From: Phytophthora quininea
Taxonomy: Eukaryota > Oomycota > Peronosporomycetes > Peronosporales > Peronosporaceae
Direction: 5' to 3'
Assembly: GCA_011947345.1 (NCBI GenBank)
Contig: JAAVTG010000741.1
Coordinates: 1 to 44,954 of the forward strand
Length of the DNA: 44,954 nucleotides
Positions within the stretch are counted from its first letter, which is position 1. Every line of letters begins with the position of its first letter. Both the position numbers and the translations under genes were made by a program. The notes beneath the pieces were generated by a model. That model did not search any database. It was not told the DNA's origin and saw only the letters and a list, made by a program, of their open reading frames with translations. Below are positions 8,903-20,800 of the stretch, piece by piece.

Positions 8903-9678
8903 CGCGGTTCTACCCGAACTTTACGTTGTTGCCCGTTCTACCACTGTTTTTGTAAATACACAATATAACACAAATTTAACCGACTTGGCCGAAATGAAAG
9001 CGAATATATTGGTAGAGGCTATAAACAACCAATGGCCTGTCCCTGGCGGTAGCGACGGCGTCGACGACGGTAGCGAGCTTCGCGTGGTGGTAGTGGCGAC
9101 GGCGGCGGCGGGCCAATGGTAAACAATACCAAGGCCGTGCTCTCCTGGCGCCGGTCCAATCGTGGCAACGGCTGCTCGGCGGCGGTACTGTGCCAGAAGC
9201 TGCGCTGGCCGTCGCACGCCCGACACCGCCGCGACGCGCTCCTGGCGTGTGGTTTTCGAAGGCGGTCCACTCCAGAAGCTACTCCCAGCAAACGCAGCGG
9301 AGGCACTGGTGGCCCAGGCCATCGAGGTCGAGCATGCGTCACCTTGGCAGAGCAGCGAGCGCAGGTAACACTCCCACGTTCCATCGTTGTGTACGACATT
9401 GTAGCGTAGTGCCGATCTCTCCATTAAGTATGGTTGGTGTGGACCACCTATTATTGGTGTGGTCCACCTTGGGCCGCCGTCGCTGGCGCTCGGTAGCCAG
9501 TGGCAGCGCCGGATCTTGTCCATCGAAACTCGGCGACGGACCGATTGACCGACCGACAAACGTACAGACAGCAAGTCTCTAGTAGTTGTCTAGATTGGGT
9601 ATCGGTGAGAGTACTTACACTAACTCTTGATTGATGACGATTGCGTCGAATTTCCTGCAAAGCGCTTGCCCACTTCAG
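8903..9678. other. Region without a recognised gene between Helitron and Crypton remnants
   Basis: The stretch has a trinucleotide-rich part near 9050-9115 (runs of GGC/GAC-type codons) and a short ACCG/GACC-type run near 9537-9560. Long frames exist on both strands but none has family features. An inverted pair TGGACCA/TGGTCCA sits near 9439-9470. The Helitron 5' end could lie here, but I cannot place it. Confidence 0.35.
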
Positions 9679-11694
9679 CTAATCTTTGCGACGCTTTCGC
9701 TGTTTGGTAGTGACGTCGCTTATCGGAAGCTGTGATAGCGCTGCTTGTAGCATGGTACGAGCCTCCTCAATGGTGGGACTTCCGATCCGCATAGTTCGAG
9801 AAATTTAGCCTGAATTTCCATCATCATTCACCGATAATGTGACAGCTTCTTGCGCTTCTTGCTGTTAAAAAGATCGTGCCACTGCAAGAATCGAAACGGG
9901 CCAAATCGATCGTCTGGATCACCGCAGCACCAGTGTTCCTAGGCGCATTCCAACGTCATTCTGAGGATGTCGAAATCAGCTGGTACTCGAGTGATGCGGG
10001 AGTTGGGAATTGTTACACCCGCGGCGGACGATTCGTCGCCTAGCTCAGTAGTAGTTTGAGATACATCAATTTCGTCGCCATGTTGTGATGCGTGGCAACG
10101 CTGACATGGTGGTGGTGACGTGTTGCTTTGAGCACGCTCTAATAATGTAGAAATCCCACAATGTTGAGGCGCACGAGATAAACTAGCATCAAGCGTTTCT
10201 GTTGAAATTGGAGCAACGCATTGTGTCATATCCGTTCTCATCAACGAAACAACCGTTGGTCCCAGGGCATTAACTGAGAGAGTCAATGGTTGCAGTTGAT
10301 CTGGTTGGTGTTCCAGCGCCACCAGTAAGTGGACGTGAGGAGGCACTCCAGTTGGGCGAATTCGATCCGTCGGGGCAGCTATCCTGGAGAGGATGCTCTG
10401 CAGGTAATGTCGCCAGTAAAACTTCGTGGCGGTGAATCAGAGAAGCTAGTAAAAACTTCAGGTGAGAATTAAATGATCGGGGATGTTAGGAAAGCATAAA
10501 TTTATGCTTTGTCGAACTTCGTCGTCAAATACCACAAAAATGGGGGCAATGTTGCGAAACCTGTCTCTCCGAAGGGCAAACCTTCCACGTACCTATCCAC
10601 GATCCTGTCACCGGCAGCTTCATACCGAATGTAGGTGTCTTGAACTCCCGGCAGTGTCCACCCAGCTCGAATGCAAACCGCCGCAGCGGATGGCCCACCA
10701 TTTGAACATGCCGAAACATTCGTTGCTGAACTTTTGCGAACTGAGTGGGTCCCAATTTCCTCAGCAGTAATGCTTTCGTTCTCCAACAGAGTTTTCATAT
10801 CTGGCTCACGCAGGATGCGCTTTAAGCTTTTGGAAAATCTGTCGTACTGATTGCTACTCGGGAACAACTGCGTGTTGGATAATCCACAGACGGCTGAGTA
10901 CATAGCTAACGATAGCACAGTACAAAATTCTGGTGTGAAAGGGTTCGCGTATAAATGACGAGCATCGCGTGGCCGTTTTCCATCTTGGTCATTCTTCATG
11001 TAGCCGAACAAAATGACCAGAGCATCGCCGTCCCAGCTCATATGTTCCGCATGGATTGCAGCGGTATTTCCAGCACGACACATCAAATTCCAGCTCATAA
11101 CCAAAAACGTATGACCAAAAACAAATTCACTGGTACCGTGCTTCATCATCGCCAGACTCAAGGATCGCAACATGGTAAATGGTAGCTCCTTCCCCCTGTT
11201 AAGTTTTCTTCAGACTCATGGTTGCGGCGGGCAACTGTTCGTTTTGAAAAACACTGTCAAATCAGCAGCAAAATTGCCAGGCATCGTTCGTCCGTAGCCA
11301 CAATATAGGTGAAATAAACTGGAGTGCATTGGGTCATACGTAGACATGCCAGGCTTTCCCCGCGTTGGTTCATTAGGGACATCAGAAACAGCTCGAAGTC
11401 TTTGGCATGGTGCGTGTCAAAAGTTATTGGAGGCAGCATCAGATTGTCGCTAGTGATGCGGAGTACGCTTTGCAGTGATAAGGTCGCGATTCGTGAGGCG
11501 TTATATTGTTGATCGCTTTCCTCGACCATGGAATGGAAGGCATCGCTCAAGGTGCTTCTTTTATTTTGATAGAGCCATGACACGTACCGGCAGATTCCAC
11601 GCGAGTACGTGTCTACTGTCTTCGGCGCGATGATGTTATTCTTCACAGCTGTCACTTGATCATTGAGGTCCCCGCCGGCTTCGACGGAAGTCAT
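9679..11694 (-). pseudogene. Crypton-type tyrosine recombinase, several frameshifts
   Basis: An ATG at 11694 starts a frame with VDTYSRGICRYVSWLYQ (N-terminal core-binding part). The text then hops frame near 11340, 11230 and 11190 (HSSLFHLYCGYGR; RTVARRNHESEENL; LPFTMLRSLSLAMM). The catalytic part at 11173-10560 has the tyrosine recombinase residues in order: Arg in LMCRAGNT (codon near 11077), HxxR in THSVRKSS, a Trp in RAGWTLPG and Tyr in DTYIRYEAAGD. Further frame changes lead into a C-terminal region (10346-9939, PPHVHLLVALEHQ) and a tail GPFRFLQWHDLFNSKKRKK, ending QRKRRKD before TAG 9681-9679. Cryptons move with this single recombinase and are known in oomycetes. The many breaks suggest a dead copy, though some may be base errors. 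No element ends were found. Confidence 0.65.
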
Positions 11695-13060
11695 CCCAGA
11701 AGATCTTCAAAAGTCGTCGACCAGCTAGTGCACCCTACTAAGTACGAACAGAACAAGCGCAGACAAATTCTTGGTACATATAAGTAGTTGTTGCGGTATG
11801 ATAGTGAAGCTTATTTACAGGATCGGGAGCAGCATAAAGGTATTAGCTGTTGGACGAGATAGCTGGCTACAGATGATTATGGTCCAGAGCGTCCGGGGGA
11901 GTATACCGCAGCCTGTGAGGCCTGTATGGAGAGATAAGGACGGAGAAGCATACTGATGGCGGTGCTCCCATCGTTGACGACGGAAGTTTGATTGGGAATC
12001 GATAATCAGGTAGTCTTCATCATGGCTACTAACCTGACATTAGTCGCATGGCGGGACATATTAAATGGAAATCGTATTACGTTGCATTATGTTGTACTCA
12101 AAATAGGATAACCCTGTGCCGCACTATCCCAGATTCATCGGCCTGGTGGAACATTGAACCGAATTTTGAAAGATTGTAGGGCGACATTCATGCAAGATGA
12201 ACAACATATGTTAAATTTGTGGTCTATGCGTATAATAATGTTCGACACTCGACAAGTAAGAAACTAGTAAAATGGTGGAAGAGGAGCACCCGGTGAACTG
12301 TTTTCAGAAAACGAGTTCGACGAGGACGAGCCCAGGAGCACATCTATGCTAAGCGGTGCTTTGGCACTAGATCCTACAATTTAGTCAGTGCGGTGGCTGC
12401 AGAGGTTCGCCGACTCAAGGAGGGCTACGACACGCGACTCAGCTTTTCTCCAGCTTCCTCGTCTTGTCACGGTTGCGCTGCAAGATGAGCCATGTCATCG
12501 ATAGAAGTTTGGGCTATCGAGAGTTTGCATGGGAGTGAGCGCACAATAATATTCCTTGGCGAATTCGACCATCATTCGAGCGAGATGTAATTAATTTTGT
12601 TTGGGTGTATCAGTCTACCCGGGGTGGACACCTTCAACAACGATATAATGCACAGTTCACTACTAAACGCCAACACTTATAGGCATCATATGTAATGAAT
12701 GCTCTAAACGTACAGCAGTCAATGTCCTCGATAGATAGCTACTGAGATACTTGATTTTCTCGCTAAAGTTACATCACAGAGACGGTGTTGGTAGACTGGT
12801 TCCGTTTACCGGTCCAGCAAATTAAATAATAACCTCATCAAATATAGCGCTGGACACGCCTGATTTAAAATGCATGTATTCGATAAATATTGACCTTCTT
12901 TCATAACATAGCATGAGATCTGGCAATCACCAGCCCTCATTGGAAGCCTTCCAAAATCGCACATGAAAAAATGCACTACTTAAACACTGCAGTTGTGCGA
13001 GTTTTGAAAGTCTTCCATTAAGATAAAGGGTAACAATATCGTGTTTTTGTACAAAAACAC
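11695..13060. other. AT-richer stretch with short coding relics
   Basis: No gene is convincing over these 1.37 kb. A 61-codon frame at 11771-11956 has no family features. Near 12300-12492 a plus-strand stretch reads NEFDEDEP, then one frame over HIYAKRCFGTRSYNLVSAV and EVRRLKEGYDTRLSF before TGA; this looks like a short relic of a coding sequence, possibly a transposon, that I cannot name. The repeat word GCGCAGACAAATTC lies at 11757-11770. Confidence 0.35.
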
Positions 13061-13294
13061 TCAGAAATTTAGATTACAAATTTTCCCTCCAAAAGGTTGA
13101 ACTTTGGCGAGTTGCCTGATGAACTCGCACTCCTGGTGCGTCACCTCCCCGGTCTCCATCACCATGCAAGTATCCATTGTCAAACGCAGCACACTACGAG
13201 CAACCGCTATACCAACGTCATCCCTGTCGACCACTTCATTTGATGCGAGTTGGTCGAGCTCCGGCAAGATACACTTCGAAAGAATATTGTCATA
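13061..13294 (-). pseudogene. Short unknown coding relic
   Basis: A minus-strand frame opens after a TAA at about 13296 and runs to a stop at 13063-13061 with acidic, protein-like text (ILPELDQLASNEVVDRDDVG; HQECEFIRQLAKVQPFGGK). No start codon other than an internal Met precedes the main part, and I do not recognise the family. It may be the end of a decayed transposon gene. Confidence 0.25.
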
Positions 13295-13595
13295 TTAACT
13301 TGCCGCCTCATCGGGATCCTTTCAGGGCAGGTTTCGCAGTCGCAGCATCTGAGACGGTGATTTCTAAGTGCTCCCTAAACGATCCAGACGAATGGTATCG
13401 TGGTGCAACAATTATAAATCATCACTAAAGCATATTTGTGCAGCATATAATTTGTTAACATATATATCACGCCTAGTTAAAGTGAATAACACAGCCAGTG
13501 CGTTCGCGCGGTTTACTAATTTGAGCAGGTATCTTTTTATAGGCTGGCGATAATTGTATTATACATTATCTATTGCAGCGTCTATCGCAAATCGC
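13295..13595. other. AT-rich spacer
   Basis: I see nothing in this 300-bp stretch other than AT-rich sequence and short random frames. Confidence 0.4.
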
Positions 13596-13599
13596 ACAT
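13596..13599. repeat. Left target-site duplication ACAT
   Basis: ACAT directly precedes the element that starts TGTCCCGGGG and recurs directly after its end (14431-14434). Confidence 0.5.
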
Positions 13600-14430
13600 T
13601 GTCCCGGGGCGGGCCGGGGATGGTCGTGGCGGTACGCTCGCGCTGCTGGCTAGACCGCGCGGGGATCGGCGTGCCGCGGCGCCCCGAGCCAAATAAAATT
13701 TGTTAAGGGTCTTCTGCTTGGTTTGTAGCTCGGCGCTTGGACTGGTGAGAGATGGACGACGAGACCGTTCCGGAACGGCAGTACGGAGCCAAAGCGTCGA
13801 GTAGAAAAGCTGTCGATTAACTGGTTATCGAAGTACTTCCTTGGGCTGGCTGGCCGAGGCAACCGTTCCCCTCTCTTTTGGTGTTAGTCGACCTGCTCAC
13901 GAACGAGCAAAAGCTAAAGTGAAAAAGCAAAATCCCGCGACGCCTTCCAGCGCTCGCACTCACGCACCCACGCTCCCAGCCATTCCTCCGGCCCTTCGAG
14001 CTGCATGTAGCACGTCAGACCCTCAGGCGTGCTCGCACTCGTTCCGTCCCTGGCTCCTGGCGGCTCTTAGCGCCCAACATTCCTGGCTGCACGCTCGATC
14101 GGCCTTCTCCTAGTCTCCGCGCATTCAGCCTTCGGTCTTGACGCCCCCTCTGCCCACGAGCCGACGCCCAGCTCCGTCGCCACCTGCCTTCTATCCCGAC
14201 GACCCGCGCTGTCGCCCCCTTGGTCGCCGTCCGCAGGCACGGCCACTGCCGTCGCCTCTCCTTCTGCCGCGTCAAATTGATTTGTGCTAGGCTCTCCAAG
14301 GCCTGGCAGCATTTTCAGCCAATCCAGGACCAGCAGTCATCGGGCTTGCAGCCACTGCACCTTCATCCGCAACCGTTCGCGGAACGGCCAGCGGATCTGT
14401 CTGATCAGCCATCAGACCGACCCCGGGACA
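13600..14430. mobile_element. Solo LTR (or short TIR element), 831 bp
   Basis: The segment begins TGTCCCGGGG (13600-13609) and ends with the exact reverse complement CCCCGGGACA (14421-14430), so it has TG...CA ends inside a 10-bp inverted repeat. It is flanked by ACAT on both sides, a 4-bp duplication. An AATAAA lies at 13692. It has no transposase, primer-binding site or polypurine tract with internal genes on either side, so a solo LTR left by recombination is the simplest reading. A non-autonomous element with terminal inverted repeats is the alternative. Base composition is distinctly GC-rich against its AT-rich flanks. Confidence 0.55.
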
Positions 14431-14434
14431 ACAT
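14431..14434. repeat. Right target-site duplication ACAT
   Basis: Matches ACAT at 13596-13599 on the other side of the element. Confidence 0.5.
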
Positions 14435-14588
14435 ATCCTAAAGCAAAGTTTTAGCGAATACTCGATATGGTCTACATTAAAATAAAAAAGACATGACTGT
14501 GTGATCTAAGTTAATCTGCATGATTGATACACCCAGTCCTTGTATCGACCACTTGCAACATATCACGATCCCAAAGTACCTAAATCTT

Positions 14589-14596
14589 CGTCTCGG
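14589..14596. repeat. hAT target-site duplication, left (CGTCTCGG)
   Basis: Exact 8-bp direct repeat with 16523-16530, immediately outside the inverted repeats. Eight bases is the hallmark length for hAT transposons. Confidence 0.9.
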
Positions 14597-16522
14597 CAGG
14601 GATTCCGAAAACACTATTTTTATTAAATACTTTTGTATTTTGGTTGAAAAATTATTTATTTTCGGCTTTGCTTTGAAATGCTACAATATCTGTTTTTGTT
14701 ATCTCTATCGCCAATAACCCTAGCGGCGAAGTCTGGTTCACTTGCGGTCTGGTGACGGTTCGGTTTAGCCAGCTGAAGCTCAATCACTGGTCCACAGATC
14801 ACCCTCATTTGACTGGAGCACGCGGATCGCTTCGTGAGGCACCTACTGCACAATACGTGTGCCGCTGTGGCGTCCAGCGCCGTATGGAGCCTAACACTGG
14901 CTATACCAATCTACTAGGCCACGTCTTCATGTGGCACACTAACTTTGTCGCGGAGATGACCAGCGCCAGCGCCAATACTGGCACGCTGGTTGGGTTCATC
15001 GACGACAAGATCCACAAGGTCTTCTCCTGGATCGACATGGTGCTCTCCTGCAACCTGCCCTTCTCGTTCTGCGAGATGGAAGCGGGATCTAACTACGTAA
15101 AGATTGGCAGCATTTCGGCGGACAGCCTGGTTAAGTACATGTGTCTGCTGGTCCGTGAGGTTGAAACTGTGATCGCTAGTATCCTGCCAAAGTCGTGTGG
15201 TATCATTTTCGACGGGTGGACCTTCCGGTCAGAGCCCTACGTCGCAGTCTTCGCGTCTTTTCGCCACGACGGCAAGGTGCAGAACATTCTGATCGCGATG
15301 GCGCCAATTATCGATGATAACGTTGACAACCTCACTGACAGCAGCCACGTCAAGTTTCTGGACACTATTACTTCCTATTATGGCCGTAGCAAAGCCAGTA
15401 TCGCCTAGATTGTCGGAGATAATTGCTCAGTGAATGGTGCTGTCGCCGACCAGCTGCAGGTTCCGATGGTGGGCTGCGCCAGCCACCGTTTGAACCTGGC
15501 AGCGAACTTACTTCTCGCTGGTGACGACGAGCTACTCGATAAGGTGCAGAAGTTGATGTGCAAGGTGAAGAATTCGCTTTTGGTGTCCGCAAAATTACGG
15601 TGAGTTGAGTAAATGATTGTGTGTCTTCTGAAATCTAATAATTTGCTATTTGTGCTAGTCGAAAAACACTGCTGCACCCTGTCCTTAAACAGGACACTCG
15701 CTGGTCCTCAACATTCTCCATGGTTAAGAGGTACTTTGAGCTGAAGGAGTTCTCTGTGATGACGACGACGACGAGCTGACGGCGTGTATGCCAACTCGCC
15801 GGGAGGAGAAGCAGCTGAAGGCGATCCTTGCCAACCTCAAGATGTTTGAATCGACGTCTAAGAAACTTCAAAGTGCCGACGATGTAACCCTATTGGACGT
15901 GCGCGACCTCTTCGATGCCCTTATCGCGCAGAAGCCTGACGTCGCCCACTATCTACGTGTCGATGCAGCGATCGTCAAGAGCCCTGGATTCGAACGAGCG
16001 TGCGTTAACGTCTTGCTGGGTCAAGAGGGCTCGCTGTCGCCCGACGAGGAAGCGATGATAGAACCGCTGGCCGCAGAAGCGTCTCCGCCACCGCGTACTT
16101 CAGAGCCAACGTCAGGCGATCAAGGTTTCGCTGCGGATGCGCTCGAGCGCGCGAGACGACTCCGTCAAACGACTTCACGCTTCATCGATCAGGTGGCTGT
16201 GATTGCTCCGACTTCTAATGTTGTCGAGAGATTTTTAGCCAAGCCAAAGCAGTGGTTGGACTGCACCGCCAAGCGATGACCCCACTACACCTCGAAAGTG
16301 CCCTCTTTTTGAAGGTGAATCGCACGTACTGGAGCGCGGCCACTGTGCGCAAGGTTGTTCGCAGCACACAATAATCTCGCAATATACAGATTTCCGATAA
16401 GCGCCGATGTATTTCTTGCAGTACGTTCAATTACTGCAGACGACTGTGGCAGGGAGATAGGTGAAGTTATTTGTATTGCTGCATCCTCGAGCCAAGTAAC
16501 AATAGTATTTTCGGAATCCCTG
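14597..16522 (+). mobile_element. hAT transposon, complete ends, 1926 bp
   Basis: The left end CAGGGATTCCGAAAACACTA (14597-14616) pairs with the right end at 16501-16522, whose reverse complement is CAGGGATTCCGAAAATACTA: inverted repeats of about 22 bp with one mismatch, starting CAGGG as in many hAT elements. Both ends abut the same 8-mer CGTCTCGG. One transposase gene fills the inside on the plus strand. Perfect duplications and near-perfect ends suggest a fairly recent insertion, although the gene is broken. Confidence 0.92.
14752..16374 (+). pseudogene. hAT transposase, one nonsense and two frame breaks
   Basis: The N-terminal part has a BED-type zinc finger (YVCRCGV ... GYTNLLGHV..MWH). 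The DDE-type catalytic core follows: IIFDGWT near 15205, IVGDNCSVNG near 15410, CASHRLNLAANLL near 15477 and DTRWSSTFSMVKRYF near 15692. The hAT C-terminal dimerisation block APTSNVVERF is at about 16205. A 59-bp intron (15600-15658, GTGAGT...TGCTAG) sits before RKTLLHP. The copy is broken by a TAG at 15406-15408 just before IVGDN, a frame change near 15760 in an acidic run, and a lost base near 16235 after ERF; the last frame ends LFLKVNRTYW ... TAA 16374. The start is uncertain: the frame opens at a GTG at 14752 and the first in-frame ATG is at about 14884, inside the zinc finger. Confidence 0.85.
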
Positions 16523-16530
16523 CGTCTCGG
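16523..16530. repeat. hAT target-site duplication, right (CGTCTCGG)
   Basis: Second copy of the 8-bp duplication found at 14589-14596. Confidence 0.9.
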
Positions 16531-17115
16531 ATTAAGTACACAACTGTGGATAACTATTTTCTAACGGCAGTGTCCTTAGTGTAGGTAATCATGATTTGTG
16601 TTTAACGATCCCAGACAGCATCAGTATTGTTAGAGATACCTTGTCGTAAATTTGTCAACTCGTCGCTGTCAAACGTCGACGTCACAGATGACACCACCAC
16701 TTTCTCGTTCTGTCATTCGTGAAGTAAGCGGCCCGGAATACCGTTGTCCCCCTCTACGTGAATCTCCAAGTGATTTAACCACGATCTTGAGCACTGACGA
16801 CGATGCTCCAAGCCCATTTGTCAATTCCATGCATCGAACTTACTACTGTGACGATATATTGTGACGCAAGAAGGACGCGTGACATGTTTCAAAGGAATTT
16901 GGCCGATTGGGTTCTGATGATCGGAACTCGGTGAACTTCAAACGCACCTTACTCTTCAACCAGACATCGTATAAAAGCCCTACGAGTACCTTCGTAAAGC
17001 TGGGGATCTTGGCTGTGCATCGATTTTTATCGGGTAATTACGCGAGTTTCTCTGCTCTACCGCGACAACAAGCCGTGGGAAGCTAAAAATGTCCCGCAGC
17101 CAGTGATTGCTTACC
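16531..17115. other. Spacer between hAT and the interrupted frame
   Basis: A 70-codon plus-strand frame at 16652-16864 (Ser/Thr/Asp-rich) lacks family features and an ATG start. Otherwise I see nothing that can be named here. Confidence 0.3.
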
Positions 17116-17166
17116 ATGGTTGGTAGAGTTGCTATATCCAGGGAGGACGAGATTCAACAAGACAGG
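17116..17166 (+). pseudogene. 5' piece of a reading frame split by the piggyBac element
   Basis: ATG 17116 opens MVGRVAISREDEIQQDR and reaches the left end of the transposon at 17167. The codon phase at the target site is the same as in the frame that resumes at 22042 (LKNQELSTRTKHHN), so the two halves join in frame across one TTAA. An in-frame TGA lies just upstream of the ATG. The combined text is charged and helical; the family is unknown. Confidence 0.4.
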
Positions 17167-17461
17167 ATAACCCCCAACGCCTAAGTTGTTTTTCACCACT
17201 TCGTCAAGTTTTGGATCATGTTGTCAGATACAACTTGTTAAAGCCGGTCTACATAGGATTTTGCTATAGTCGCGTATAAGTACGAGTACTTGCTATGAAA
17301 TTCCCGGCTCCATGGCCTTATCTTCCACTGCTGCATGTAGCCACATACAACGTGTGGGCCGAAACATGGTGGAGATTCAAGCGTCCTCCTCATTTTCGTG
17401 TCGGCTTTTTATCGAGAGACGTGAATTTTGGCTAGTCTATGATCTATTTCAACATCTATGC

Positions 17462-17746
17462 TCACACCGTAGCTGTGGCCATTGCTCCACTTCCGTCTCC
17501 AGTATCTTCGCCGCCGTTTCTGGAGCCCGCATCGTAGCTGCCAGCATCGCTCACGTCGTCTTCTTCATCGCCGCCATCTTGCTCCTCCTCGCTGTCCGAC
17601 TGCCGCTGTCGCCGCCGTTTTCCCGCTGCTTTTGAGCTGGTATTATTTATTCCAGCTGCCCGACTCTGAATATCGCGTCCGCACCGAGGTGGTGGACGCT
17701 TGGCACCATTCTGCCACTTATAGTGCCAAATTTGGTGACAGGTCAT
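17462..17746 (-). CDS. Unknown small acidic frame inside the piggyBac element
   Basis: The frame reads WHYKWQNGAKRPPPRCGRD, a basic run GKRRRQRQ, then a long acidic tail SDSEEEQDGGDEEDD. It lies downstream of the transposase stop on the same strand, inside the element ends. It could be an extra element ORF or a read-through of a decayed gene. I do not recognise it. Confidence 0.3.
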   Translation of the reverse strand: MTCHQIWHYKWQNGAKRPPPRCGRDIQSRAAGINNTSSKAAGKRRRQRQSDSEEEQDGGDEEDDVSDAGSYDAGSRNGGEDTGDGSGAMATATV

Positions 17747-17872
17747 CGTGTTACCTGGGTGATGAGGTCAACCCTTATTACACAGGTATGTCCTACAACA
17801 TTATGTTTATACACGTTAGTAATTGAATTTAGCATCGAGCAGTCACTGGTCAACGTACCTAGCTTTGTCCGA

Positions 17873-20800
17873 TTAGCTGCATGCAGCACAGAAGTACTTT
17901 GTAGCTCTGCGCTCCCCAATGTGGCGCTTCCTATTTGAACATACTTTGCATTGCCGTTGTCGACGTTTGCGGACACCTTTCACCACCTGATAATCAGGGC
18001 TTCTCGAGGCTCATGAGTTGGAGCAAAAGGGCTAAAAATGCTCGAGGGTCGTCGTCGCCACCAGAACCTGTCCCCTATAACAAATCAAACGAAGATGTTA
18101 GATACTGTATCCAGCATGTGACTTCTCCAGCATGTTCATGCATCCAGCTCTGCGCCAACAGCATTGTACAGCATGTAACCGAGACAACATGTCAAAGCCG
18201 AACATCACCCGCCCATACACAACATGTCAGAAATGTTGATCATACAGCATCTTACCTCTGCAAAATCTCGCTCACCAAGCTCTAGCAATTGAGTGTGTAG
18301 ATCCAGCAAAAACTGCGCATGAGATGTTGGTCTCCCTGACTGCCGTTTTTGTGCCTCTCGAAACACGATATACGCATTCACTACGGCAACATCAATCAGT
18401 CCCAGGAAAATCGATTTGTAGTACTTCTTGCACCACGTCTGCATTTGTAGAGAATATCTTTGTAGTCGGAGTTGGTCATGAATATCAACCCCACTCATCC
18501 ATTTCTGGTAGTCACGGACCATGGATGGGCAAGGGATGACAGATCTCCTCCCACCACCGCCACGAACACGTCGTTCTGTGAACAAACAAGTTAGCTGTAG
18601 CCTCGAAATAGCACGATCAAGTGAGCAAACCTTACCACAACTTTGCATCATTCGGCTGCCACCGGTGCACAGCACTTGAACAGGCTTTCTACCCACCAAA
18701 CTAACCCAGTCATCTCTGGGCAGGTCTTTGCCACTGCCATCCGAGTCGTGCCATGCGGAATACTTTTGGCCGATCACGATTCTGCTCCGCAACTTCTACT
18801 GGAAAACTGGACTTGCTCGCTTGAATAGTTCCAATACTGTACACGTTGCGATGGAGTAGTTGTAATGCAAGTCGCACCGAGGTGTAGAATCTGTCAGTCA
18901 CCACAGCATGGTATACATCGTCTTGGACGGCTGGCAAAACGGCTTCCAAATTTCTAATCACTGCAGTAGGTCCAGAATTGGGATCGACCGAGCGAACGGA
19001 CTCGGGCACATTGCTGAGTTCGGCTGTGTGTTGTTCCTTCCCGCAGTAAACTTCGAGTCTAGAGGTTAGCAGATACAACATGAAAACACCAATAACAGCA
19101 CGTCAGATACAGCATCAACACCAGCACAAATTAGGTATTCTTTCAGTACCTCAAGCAATATGACGTATATGCGCAACACGTCAGGAAAAGTTTAGTTCCC
19201 CACTTGTGTGGCTTCGCCTTTATGTATTGACGTGTAGGGTTGTTGTGATTCCGGCACGGTACCATCGCTTCATCAAACAAAATTACTGGAGGTATTGTAG
19301 CCTTGCAAAAATGTCCTCTGCATGATATCAACCACCGACCTTATCTTCCACGCTCTGTCCCTGGTGGCTCGGGTGTCAGAGTTGTTTGTAAAGTGAAGGT
19401 TGGCCATGATATGAGTAAAACGGTTTCGAGCCATAAAGGCGCCAAACGTCCCGCGCGGTACAGCACCCACAGAGGTGGTGGCCCAATGATCACGGAAGTG
19501 ACGGCGGTGGGGATTCAGCATTCGAGCAAGCAAAAGGCCCAACACATGCAGCACCTCGTGAGCTTTGATGTCGGGCTTCTTCGCCTCCTGGTTCATAAAT
19601 TCTTCCCTCGACTTCTTGCCTGGGACCTTCTGATTCTCAAACATCTTGTCGACGCGCTCTGTCAGATGTTGAAGCTTGTAACGGTTCGACTCCGTTGCAA
19701 TGTCAAGCCACAGCGACTTTGGCAAAAGGAAAAAGAGCTCCAATGGCGACTCTGCCAGGGCGAGCACATCTTCGCTAACACCGCACTCCGCTTCCAACAA
19801 ATTTGGATAGTTCACATCTGGTGGAAATTTGTTCGGATCTACAAAACATCAGATACAACATCACACCAAGAGTCAACATGTTGCCAGTACTAACACTCAA
19901 TGCAAGCACCAAGCACCTACCGAATATCCAGCCATTAGCTCGCATGCTGTCCATCTTCCGTTTGTTCTGTGCGAACTCCACTATTTGGTCCTTTGAAAGA
20001 ACTTCAACCGTCTCAAACTGCCGACCAGCATTTCTGTGGCCGCCAGCATCCGCTCCCTCGTCAGACTCGTCCGCACTGGTGTCGCTTTCCGAAGCTTCGT
20101 CACAGTCGTTACCACGGGGGCTGATGTATCCGTCGTCCTCGTCCACAAACAATATCTCTGATTCGGAGTCCTCACAGTCCGAGTTCAGCACTTCGTAGCT
20201 GTCGTCGATATTTTCTCGGCCGCTAGCATCCTCGGGACGAATAGCACCCTCAATGTGAACTTGCGTTGCGTGCTGGTGCGTATCGGCGCTGCTTGCAACC
20301 CCAGATCGAATGCGTTCTGCCACAGAATATCTGCACAGACACACACAATATAAATGCGTCAGACAACACTGTATACAGCATGTTGGAAACGGCACTTGCT
20401 GTATGCTCCAACGCCATCATGTTGTATCGTGATGACATGCAGTACATGACGTCATGAAACCACGTTGTATTCATGTTGGATACAACCATCATGTTGGCGA
20501 TGACATGACGTGGGCACGTTGTATGCATGCTTGATGAGATCAACACGTTGTACATACCTGCATGGATAACATGAACACTTGTTAGAACATGTTGTATGAT
20601 ACAGGATAGATAGCGATGTACCTTTGGGTTTCCGAAGCGGTCGGGCTGGCTACTGTAATCCGGTCACCTTCTTGCACGTTTGGGGTCGTCCTGCTCTTCT
20701 TCTTCGACCCTGCAGGAGACTTCAGAGGAGCCTTCCTCTTTCCACTGTTTGGAGACGGGTTACCGGCAATACTAGCGGCCTCAACACGTTCCTCCCGGCG

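Noticed and set aside
8921..9574. 217-codon minus-strand frame
   Set aside because: Long frames occur on both strands here because of GC-rich trinucleotide runs; no conserved motif was seen.
13841..14312. Frames on both strands inside the LTR-like element
   Set aside because: Low-complexity text inside a GC-rich non-coding repeat with defined ends.
17218..17234. ATGTTGTCAGATACAAC near 17218 as a second right end of piggyBac
   Set aside because: It is in the same orientation as the right-end copy at 22009 and lies inside the left end; the inverted CCCCCAA ends at 17171 and 22041 fit better.
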